The notes below the pieces were generated by a model that did not search any database, had not been told where the DNA came from, and saw nothing but the letters and a program-made list of their open reading frames with translations. Made by a program: the position numbers and the translations under genes. From positions 1 to 15,173 of the forward strand of contig JAIRSQ010000038.1 in the NCBI GenBank assembly GCA_031255395.1: DNA of 15,173 nucleotides. The letters are read 5' to 3'. Shown piece by piece: positions 1 through 5,519 of the stretch. The DNA is from Spirochaetaceae bacterium. GTDB taxonomy: Bacteria; Spirochaetota; Spirochaetia; Treponematales; Breznakiellaceae. Every line of letters begins with the position of its first letter. Positions within the stretch are counted from its first letter, which is position 1.

Positions 1-44
1 TGGCATCCGGTGCAAATGTCTTTGTCAATAGTGATTACTGCCAT
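1..44 (-). CDS. Partial 4Fe-4S protein (N-terminus only)
   Basis: Only the first 14 complete codons lie in the window, reading MAVITIDKDICTGC, and the gene leaves at the left edge. This is the classic opening of a bacterial ferredoxin-type 4Fe-4S domain: a beta strand, then the first Cys-x2-Cys. Its ATG overlaps the TAA of the upstream polyferredoxin by one base (TAATG), so the two are almost certainly translationally coupled and functionally linked. It could be a small ferredoxin, another HycB-like subunit, or the N-terminal ferredoxin domain of an [FeFe]-hydrogenase or formate dehydrogenase subunit. The window cannot decide between these. Confidence 0.75.
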   Translation of the reverse strand, partial: MAVITIDKDICTGC

Positions 45-616
45 TATTTTCCTCCTTCTTCACAGTTGCAGGCCGGGACAGCCGACGGCGAGGTATACAC
101 GCCCATCGCGTTTACTGCGGCGATCCGTTTTTCGTCAATTTCTGCGGCTGGGTCGACAAGGCGCAACGCCTTATTGGGACAGTTTGCCGCGCAGGCCGGT
201 TCGTTCGCATCGATGCACAGGTCGCATTTGTAGACCAGTTTTTTCGAAACGCCTTCTTCTTCCGCCACATCCGCAACGGAGAACACGTTGATAGCGCCGA
301 ACGGGCAGGCTATCGCGCAGTTGCGGCAGCCGATACAGCGGCGCTGGTCCAGAACGACAACGCCTTCCTGCCGCTTGATCGCGCCCGCAAGGCAGGAACG
401 CATACAGGGCGCGTCCTCGCAGTGATGACACTGAATCGGCATACATGCGTCTCCGGCGCGGGCAAGGAACAGCCGCGGAAGCGCCGGCGACGTGATGTTG
501 CCGACAGTCGCCAGTTTCTGTTTTTGATGCCCGGCGAAACAGGCGAGTTCGCAGGCCCGACAGCCTGTACACTTTTCAGTGTCGGCCAGCACAAAAAACG
601 ATTGTTTTACACTCAT
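44..616 (-). CDS. HydN/HycB-type four-cluster ferredoxin (electron transfer subunit)
   Basis: This 190-residue cytoplasmic polyferredoxin resembles HydN, HycB and CooF, which carry electrons between formate dehydrogenase or CODH and hydrogenase. All four cysteine motifs are intact: I C16-C19-C22-C26; II C63-C66-C71-C75 (QCHHCEDAPC); III C94-C97-C100-C104 (CIGCRNC); IV C131-C134-C142-C146. That is enough for four [4Fe-4S] clusters. The C-terminus has the family's KRxAAVNAM-like helix (cf. RRRTALDTM in HydN), then an extra Cys-x-Cys tail (183, 185). The reading frame is open 14 codons further upstream, but the ATG at 616 is preceded by a good Shine-Dalgarno (GAGGAG, 5 nt) and fits the family start. 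The gene lies downstream of its own promoter and is coupled to the next Fe-S gene. The exact partner enzyme is not in the window. HycB of a hydrogen-dependent CO2 reductase is a reasonable guess, not proven. Confidence 0.9.
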   Translation of the reverse strand: MSVKQSFFVLADTEKCTGCRACELACFAGHQKQKLATVGNITSPALPRLFLARAGDACMPIQCHHCEDAPCMRSCLAGAIKRQEGVVVLDQRRCIGCRNCAIACPFGAINVFSVADVAEEEGVSKKLVYKCDLCIDANEPACAANCPNKALRLVDPAAEIDEKRIAAVNAMGVYTSPSAVPACNCEEGGK

Positions 617-656
617 AATGACTCCTCTTTTCTGGCGGAGGCAACGCCGTCCGCGC

Positions 657-685
657 AAAATAAAATATTAACACCTCCGTGTCAA
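657..685 (-). promoter_or_regulatory. Sigma-70-type promoter for the HydN/HycB-like gene
   Basis: On the minus strand a perfect TTGACA (685-680) is followed after exactly 17 nt by TATTTT (662-657). Predicted transcription would start near 650, leaving a leader of about 34 nt that carries the GAGGAG ribosome binding site. The promoter lies between the two Fe-S genes, so the HydN/HycB-like gene can be transcribed independently of the small gene upstream. Confidence 0.65.
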
Positions 686-733
686 TGATATTTCCTTTCA
701 AAACGCTCTTATCAGCGCGTATCCCGCCCGATG

Positions 734-1006
734 TCAAAACATGGACATGGCGTTCACTGCCTGCGTCCGCTTATCCTCGATAGTCGTTTTCGTTATTATC
801 GCTTTCTGGACGGCGTGTTTGCAGTCCGCTATACATCCCGGAAGCCCGCCATTAAGGTTAAAATTCCGGCAGTCCGGGCATTTTTTTGTGTCAACTAGCA
901 GATCGCCGCTTATAAAAGCGAGCGCGCTGTCCCCGCAGACAACAACGCAACTGTCTTGGGCGCATTCCAAACAACGCACTATCAACATAAAGTCCGCATT
1001 ATCCAT
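734..1006 (-). CDS. Small two-cluster Fe-S protein, reduced HydN/HycB paralogue
   Basis: This is a 90-residue protein with eight cysteines in two groups, C12-C15-C20-C24 and C43-C46-C58-C62. The spacings (x2-x4-x3 and x2-x11-x3) match motifs II and IV of HydN/HycB proteins, while motifs I and III are absent. Its C-terminal EDKRTQAVNAM closely mirrors DEKRIAAVNAM of the neighbouring four-cluster protein, so the two look like paralogues, this one shortened. Expected role: an electron-transfer subunit with two [4Fe-4S] clusters. The frame also has a TTG at 1021, but the ATG at 1006 has a GGGGAC element about 8 nt upstream and an appropriate leader from the promoter at 1037-1065, so ATG is preferred. 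Functional assignment is an inference. Confidence 0.72.
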   Translation of the reverse strand: MDNADFMLIVRCLECAQDSCVVVCGDSALAFISGDLLVDTKKCPDCRNFNLNGGLPGCIADCKHAVQKAIITKTTIEDKRTQAVNAMSMF

Positions 1007-1036
1007 AAACTTTGTCCCCAAAACCTTCTTACAATA

Positions 1037-1065
1037 ATTAAACCATGCTTTTTTCCAATTGGCAA
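1037..1065 (-). promoter_or_regulatory. Sigma-70-type promoter for the two-cluster Fe-S gene
   Basis: On the minus strand TTGCCA (1065-1060) is separated by 17 nt from TTTAAT (1042-1037). Predicted initiation is near 1030, about 24 nt before the ATG at 1006. This stretch is clearly AT-richer than the surrounding coding DNA. Confidence 0.6.
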
Positions 1066-1089
1066 GAATTTTCTTAACCGTTCAGCTTT

Positions 1090-1106
1090 TGAAACGAAAC
1101 GTTTCA
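1090..1106. promoter_or_regulatory. Operator-like inverted repeat
   Basis: A perfect 17-nt inverted repeat with 7-nt arms (TGAAACG, AAA, CGTTTCA) contains the palindrome GAAACGTTTC, whose central CG is typical of LacI-family operators. It lies 24 bp upstream of the -35 element of the two-cluster Fe-S gene and just past the end of radC. It could also fold as a short hairpin, but no U-tract follows on the minus strand, so it is a poor intrinsic terminator for radC. Confidence 0.4.
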
Positions 1107-1129
1107 GGCGTTTTATGTTGGGAAAGGGA

Positions 1130-1885
1130 CTAGGGAAAATCGATTTTTCCGGCGTGCCTGTAACTGTAGTATTCGTTTTCGGTGAAGATAAGATGGTCAA
1201 GAAAATTTATGCCAAGAATACAGGACGCTTCTATCAGGCGTTCCGTTACATCGTCGTCCTGCTTCGACGGCCGGGCAATGCCCGACGGGTGGTTGTGGGC
1301 CACGCAGACCGCGCTGGCGCGGTCCGCGATTATGTCGGCAAAAACCTCCCGCGGATGGACAAGGGACCTGTTTACAAGCCCCACGGTAACGACCCTTATG
1401 GCCAGGACTTCATGCGCCCCGTTCAGCGACAAGCTTATAAAATGTTCCTGGCGGCGGTCGGCGTAGTGCCGTATCAACGGAAAGACATCCGCCGCCGTTT
1501 TTATCCGCGCGCCGCGAACGCCCCAGCGTCTTCTGCCAAATTCCAGCATGGCGACGATGGAACAGGCCTTGCTTTCGCCTATTCCGGTCAAAACTGAAAG
1601 GTCTTTTACAGAAGGGATGTTTTTGTCCGCATCCAGCCTTTCGCGGAGTTCCCCTGCCAAAACGCTGGCGTTTTTGCCTTTTATGCCGGTGTTAAGAAGT
1701 ATCGCGAGCAATTCCCGGTCGGAAAGAGCCGCAGGCCCGTCGCGCAGAAGCCGTTCGCGCGGACGCAGGTTTTTCGGGAGATTTCCCGGCGCGATAAAAC
1801 AGGCTTTTTCGCCTGGCTTAACGCTGTTTGCGTCCCGGTCTGACAACAGGGCTTTTAATACGGCGTTGAAATTTCTTTTTTTCAC
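1130..1885 (-). CDS. radC: RadC-family JAB1/MPN (JAMM) domain protein
   Basis: A 251-residue protein of the RadC/YsxA family. The N-terminal part has the conserved RPRERLLRDGPAALSDRELLA block (40-61) and a helix-hairpin-helix (LTGIGESKACSI, about 99-110). The C-terminal JAMM metal-binding signature is complete: H197-x-H199-P-S-G with D210, preceded by RSLVHPREVF. Despite its name, RadC has no established repair activity, and its biochemical role is unknown. About 30-35 residues precede the usual family start. The only usable upstream start is the GTG at 1885. It has no Shine-Dalgarno, and a TATAAT hexamer (1897-1892) sits only 6 nt upstream, so the mRNA may be leaderless. The gene is divergent from the secreted protein at 1956. 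Confidence 0.9.
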   Translation of the reverse strand: MKKRNFNAVLKALLSDRDANSVKPGEKACFIAPGNLPKNLRPRERLLRDGPAALSDRELLAILLNTGIKGKNASVLAGELRERLDADKNIPSVKDLSVLTGIGESKACSIVAMLEFGRRRWGVRGARIKTAADVFPLIRHYADRRQEHFISLSLNGAHEVLAIRVVTVGLVNRSLVHPREVFADIIADRASAVCVAHNHPSGIARPSKQDDDVTERLIEASCILGINFLDHLIFTENEYYSYRHAGKIDFP

Positions 1886-1955
1886 ATATATATTATAAGG
1901 CGAAGGATACGGAACGCTTTAATTTTTGCCGATAAAACCGATATTTTAATTACAA

Positions 1956-3290
1956 ATGCTGTTAAGACAAGTATTTTACCGTAAAAAACTGGTACGGGCG
2001 GTTTTTCTTGCGCTTGCGCTTTTTTCCGGCGGTCTGTCCGCCGTTTCAGCGCTTGATGTGCCTCTGCGTAAAATAGCGGACGATTCCGCTCTTCGCAGAA
2101 AGCTGTTCGATCCATGGTTCATCGAGGCGCCTTCCCGCGTGCTGTCAAAGGCCAAACGGCTCGAAACCTTGCCGGACGGCGCAAGAATCGAGGTACGGAC
2201 GGAACGGGAACGGGGCGAATTCGGCATAGTCTTGGCGCGGGAAAGCGGAGGCGCTTTTTCGGGCTGGACACAGGGCTCATGGGTAGTAACCCGCAACGTT
2301 GAAAGCGGCGCTCTGCTCCGCATAAGGTTCTTCCCGCGCAGCGATCCCTATACATACATCCAGTTCCGCCCGCTTGACGGCGGACGCAGCCTTATGGACG
2401 CGGTGGCTTACGGCGCTTATCTGGCTCAATCCGCAAGCGTGCCGTTAAGTTTTGAGCGCCTGCTGACCGCCTCGTTGCGGGACATACTGCATGTGGCGGA
2501 TAATCGGGAATTGTTCCGTTATTTTGAACCCGAGCCGGAAAACTACGCGGGAATACGTACACTCGTAACCCGCTTAAGGCAGCGTTTGCCGGAGCTTTCT
2601 TTTGCCGATGACGGCGCCATCAACGAAAACGGGGACTATGTTTTTATAAATACTCTTATGCCGCAGACGGAACCTTACGGACTTAACTGTTCGGGTTTCG
2701 CCAAATGGCTGGTTGACGGGCTGCTTCTTCCGGTAACCGGCAGCAGGTTGCCAATATCCATGCTCAAACAGCCTTACGGAGAGCGCGGCTCCTCGCTTAC
2801 CCGGCCTTACGAGTCGTTGCGGGACCCGTTTTTTGGCCTTGACTGGACGCGGAACCTCGCCGCCGCCGCCAATGCCGCGATAAAGTCTCCCGCTTTTGCC
2901 GTTCTTGACGAGATCGAAGTGAGGGAAAGCCCGTTTTCACAGATAATCGTGCGCAAAGGCGGGACAAGCCGAACGGAACCGTACACGGGCTTTTTGCCGG
3001 ACGCGGGTTTTGCCGTCAAGGGTTTGCCGTCCCTGCTGTACGCCCTCGCTATCGACGAGCCGGGGGTAATCTACTTGGGCGCGGTGAACGCTGAAATGCT
3101 GCCCAAGCCGCGTATGCGCCAATACTTCCACATAGCGGCCTTCCTTCCATATTTTGACGGAGACGGCGTTTTTCATGTCGCTGTATTCGAGAGCGCGGCT
3201 GAAACCTCGTTCAGCCGTTTTGTCGCCCGCTATCCCGAAAACTACATCAACCTGGTCCGACTCCCTTCGGAGACGATTTTTGAGCCGTGA
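1956..3290 (+). CDS. Secreted NlpC/P60-like (papain-fold) hypothetical protein
   Basis: A 444-residue protein starts with a basic n-region (RKK, 9-11), a hydrophobic stretch (about 13-27) and an alanine/serine cleavage region near SAVSALD, that is, a Sec signal peptide. The middle contains YGLNCSGFAKWLVDG (241-255). This NCSGF motif, with C245 as presumed nucleophile, resembles the catalytic helix of NlpC/P60 and related cysteine peptidases or amidases. A downstream RQYFHIAAF block (H392) and FHVAVF (H407) are candidate catalytic histidines. Role: possibly a periplasmic peptidoglycan or peptide hydrolase, but the substrate is unknown and the family assignment rests on short motifs. No good Shine-Dalgarno precedes the ATG. 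It is convergent with cooC, with 15 bp between the stop codons. Confidence 0.65.
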   Translation: MLLRQVFYRKKLVRAVFLALALFSGGLSAVSALDVPLRKIADDSALRRKLFDPWFIEAPSRVLSKAKRLETLPDGARIEVRTERERGEFGIVLARESGGAFSGWTQGSWVVTRNVESGALLRIRFFPRSDPYTYIQFRPLDGGRSLMDAVAYGAYLAQSASVPLSFERLLTASLRDILHVADNRELFRYFEPEPENYAGIRTLVTRLRQRLPELSFADDGAINENGDYVFINTLMPQTEPYGLNCSGFAKWLVDGLLLPVTGSRLPISMLKQPYGERGSSLTRPYESLRDPFFGLDWTRNLAAAANAAIKSPAFAVLDEIEVRESPFSQIIVRKGGTSRTEPYTGFLPDAGFAVKGLPSLLYALAIDEPGVIYLGAVNAEMLPKPRMRQYFHIAAFLPYFDGDGVFHVAVFESAAETSFSRFVARYPENYINLVRLPSETIFEP

Positions 3291-3305
3291 ACGCGCCGTC
3301 GTGTC

Positions 3306-4079
3306 TTACGGCAAATTGAGCTTGCCTATGATCGTTTCCAAAGCCTTTCTGACGGGCGCGTCGAATGGCAGCGTAACTAGCGGCTTTCCGGCCGAGTCAT
3401 AATCGTACACAAGAGCGTCGTCGGGCAGAACGCCAAGCAGCTTTAGGTTTTGCGCGCCGATTTCCTGCTTGACGCCGTCGGCAAGCTCCCCTGCCGGAGC
3501 GCGGTTTACAATAAGGCCCGTGTCTTTTGCCCTTAGGTCCAGGTCGTTTATCATCTTTGCTATGCGCCCGACCGCCTGAATGCCGCGCCGCGAACAATCG
3601 CTGACAAGAAGAATCATGTCAACGGGGGGCAGAACGCCACGGCTTATATGCTCAAGTCCCGCCTCGTTGTCAACGACCATATAAGCGTAATTCAGGTAAT
3701 ATTTGCGTATCTGCTCACGCAGAATATCGTTTACAAAGCAGTAGCACCCCTTGCTCTGCGTCCTGCCCATCACCAGCATATCAAATTTGTCATGCTCTAT
3801 CAGGGCGTCGCCGAACTTGTAATTGGCGTACTCCTGCTTGGACATGCTGACGGGGATCGGGCTGGGATCCGCCATCTCAGCGTGGGCGATCTCTTCGCGC
3901 AGGTCTCCTAGCGTCAAATCGACTTCGACGCCCAGCACCTCGTTCAGATTGGAGTTAGGGTCGGCGTCGACAGCAAATATCGGCCCCTTTCCCGCCTTGA
4001 TCAGGTGATCGATAAATAAGCCGCAGGTTGTCGTTTTTCCTACGCCGCCCTTGCCGGCGAATGCTATGGAATAAGTCAT
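3306..4079 (-). CDS. cooC: CooC-type Ni-inserting MinD/ParA-like ATPase (CODH maturation)
   Basis: A 257-residue cytoplasmic deviant Walker P-loop ATPase. Visible motifs are the deviant Walker A GKGGVGKTT (9-17), the VDADPN loop (37-42) and the switch-like VVDNEAGLEH (135-144). Decisively, it has the Cys-x-Cys pair C112-Y-C114 in SKGCYCFVND, which in CooC proteins coordinates nickel at the dimer interface. CooC uses ATP to load Ni into the C-cluster of carbon monoxide dehydrogenase, so the organism should encode a CooS/AcsA-type CODH elsewhere. Its ATG overlaps the stop of the HMA protein upstream (ATGA), so the two are translated together. It fits the Fe-S genes at the left of the window (CODH/formate/hydrogen metabolism), though these are a separate transcription unit. 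Confidence 0.92.
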   Translation of the reverse strand: MTYSIAFAGKGGVGKTTTCGLFIDHLIKAGKGPIFAVDADPNSNLNEVLGVEVDLTLGDLREEIAHAEMADPSPIPVSMSKQEYANYKFGDALIEHDKFDMLVMGRTQSKGCYCFVNDILREQIRKYYLNYAYMVVDNEAGLEHISRGVLPPVDMILLVSDCSRRGIQAVGRIAKMINDLDLRAKDTGLIVNRAPAGELADGVKQEIGAQNLKLLGVLPDDALVYDYDSAGKPLVTLPFDAPVRKALETIIGKLNLP

Positions 4080-4288
4080 GCCGTAACCGTAAATCCCGCT
4101 TCCTTGACAGCGTTTTCAAGCGTTTCAAGGGCGACGCTATCGTCATGTTCGACATCGGCTTTCCCCGATTTAAGGTTGGCCTTGGCCTTCTTTACGCCCG
4201 AAACGGCCTTAAGAGCTTCCGTTACATGCTTTACGCAGTGCTCGCAAGTCATGCCGCCAACAGAAAGAACGGTTTTAACAAGTTTCAT
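4076..4288 (-). CDS. HMA heavy-metal-associated domain protein (CopZ-like metallochaperone)
   Basis: A 70-residue protein that is one complete HMA domain (beta-alpha-beta-beta-alpha-beta). It carries the metal site GMTCEHC (Cys15, Cys18) and the usual SGVKKAKANLKSGKADVEHD middle and AVKEAGFTV end. Family members carry Cu(I) or other soft metals. Here the gene overlaps cooC by four bases (ATGA), so a job in metal handling for CODH maturation is plausible but inferred. It has a strong Shine-Dalgarno (AAGGAGAG) and a TATACT -10 (4312-4307) without a clear -35 box, giving a leader of only about 12 nt. An ordinary copper chaperone is the main alternative. Confidence 0.88.
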   Translation of the reverse strand: MKLVKTVLSVGGMTCEHCVKHVTEALKAVSGVKKAKANLKSGKADVEHDDSVALETLENAVKEAGFTVTA

Positions 4289-4391
4289 AAATCTCTCCTT
4301 GTGTTAAGTATACCGCATTAATGATAAATAAAAGCAGTTAGAGTGTCGAGACGAGCGGGCGCGGTCGCGGAGTTGCGGCAACCGCTCCAGG

Positions 4392-4440
4392 CCGCTAACC
4401 CGCCCGCGCGTGCGCAGGCTGCCCGCGGGCGGGTTAGCGG
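4392..4440 (-). terminator. Perfect 17-bp hairpin containing the gpsA stop codon
   Basis: The arms 4392-4408 and 4424-4440 are perfectly complementary over 17 bp, very GC-rich, with a 15-nt loop. The gpsA TAA (4436-4434) lies inside the promoter-proximal arm. No U-tract follows on the minus strand, so it is either a factor-independent terminator of unusual type or a 3' stability element protecting the miaB-pepF-gpsA mRNA. Confidence 0.55.
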
Positions 4441-5519
4441 GCCGCGTTCAAATAGCTGCTGAGTGCGTCCTCCGCGTTTATGTCGCGGTTTAGGACGCTG
4501 TAAACGATGGAACAGAGCGGTATTTTAAGCTTGTATTTTTCTTGAAGCCTGTTTACGTGCCTGCTCGCGACGACTCCTTCGGGCATATAGTCGATTTCAT
4601 CTATTCTTGCTATTAAATCGTCGATGTTTTTGTACGGAGCGAGGATGTTTTTTTCGATTACTTCGCGTCCGAAGCGACGGTTGCGCCCGTAGGCCGAGCG
4701 ACAGGTTACGTCGAGGTCTCCGATGCCCGCTATCGAGGTGAATGTTTCTGCGTGTGTCGCGCCCATGGCGCGTCCTAGCAGCTGTATCTCGTTCAGTCCG
4801 GCGGCGAGCAACAGGGAGCCGGTGTTGTCGCCGAAAAGGTTTTTCATAGTTTCGTCGGAAGAGATTTTCGAATTGTGCGCCTTGAGCGCGTCAAACACGC
4901 CGAAGGCTATCGCGATGATGTTTTTCATGGCCGCCGCGACCTGTACGCCGCGCGCGTCAAGGGACGAAAAAACAAACAAGCTCTGATTTTTTAGCAGATA
5001 GCGGAAGCGTATCGATTCGCGGGCGTTTTGGCTTGCGGCTATAAGTCCGGTTATCGTTCCGCGCGCCACTTCTTCTGCGTGGGAGGGGCCGGATATGTAA
5101 ACCAGTTTGCCGCTATAAAAGCCTGGCATATAATCTTCCAGCGCGTCGATAATAAGGCACGGTCCGGCAGGCGAGTCAAGAAAGCCCTTGGTTATGACGC
5201 CGACTGACGTTTTTCCTTCGCGTATCGAAGGCACGGCCAGCAGTTCCTTCGCTTTGTCAAGCAGGTACAGCGAAGGCACGGCAAGGATTAAAAAATCTTT
5301 GCCGTTTGCGGCTTCGGCGACGCTGTTCGTTGCGGACAGGCATTCAGGCAGTTTGATCCCGTCAAGATAGCGCGAATTGGAGCGCTCCGAATTTATCTCG
5401 TCAGCCTGCTCCTTCCTGCGGCACCAAATAGAGGTTTTATAGCCTTTTCCGGCGATAACCTTGGCGATGGCCGTTCCCCACGCGCCGGCCCCTATCACCG
5501 CAGCCGTTGACGCCGTCAT
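4434..5519 (-). CDS. gpsA: NAD(P)H-dependent glycerol-3-phosphate dehydrogenase
   Basis: GpsA reduces dihydroxyacetone phosphate to sn-glycerol-3-phosphate, the backbone for phospholipid synthesis, in the cytoplasm. The 361-residue protein shows the Rossmann motif GAGAWGTAIAK (10-20), ITKG with K111, GPSHAEE (144-150), and catalytic K199 in AAAMKNIIAIAFG. The C-terminal substrate domain has the GIGDLDVTCRS and NRRFG blocks (265-284). It is about 25-30 residues longer than typical GpsA, with a small extra segment around 217-232 (SKISSDETMKNLFG). The ATG overlaps the pepF stop (ATGA), so gpsA is the distal gene of a miaB-pepF-gpsA operon. The stop lies in a strong hairpin. Confidence 0.95.
   Translation of the reverse strand: MTASTAAVIGAGAWGTAIAKVIAGKGYKTSIWCRRKEQADEINSERSNSRYLDGIKLPECLSATNSVAEAANGKDFLILAVPSLYLLDKAKELLAVPSIREGKTSVGVITKGFLDSPAGPCLIIDALEDYMPGFYSGKLVYISGPSHAEEVARGTITGLIAASQNARESIRFRYLLKNQSLFVFSSLDARGVQVAAAMKNIIAIAFGVFDALKAHNSKISSDETMKNLFGDNTGSLLLAAGLNEIQLLGRAMGATHAETFTSIAGIGDLDVTCRSAYGRNRRFGREVIEKNILAPYKNIDDLIARIDEIDYMPEGVVASRHVNRLQEKYKLKIPLCSIVYSVLNRDINAEDALSSYLNAAR

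Noticed and set aside
1007..1021. A TTG start five codons upstream for the two-cluster Fe-S protein, with AAGAAGG just before it.
   Set aside because: The spacing to AAGAAGG is only about 2 nt and the predicted leader would be under 10 nt. The ATG at 1006 has a better spaced GGGGAC.
956..1597. Long plus-strand frame of 213 codons opposite radC.
   Set aside because: It is the antisense shadow of radC, whose JAMM and HhH motifs on the minus strand are unambiguous.
4344..4391. Further short complementary G/C pieces (GGAG...CTCC, GTTG/CAAC) downstream of gpsA.
   Set aside because: Stems of only 4 bp with mismatches; not distinguishable from chance in GC-rich sequence next to the real 17-bp hairpin.
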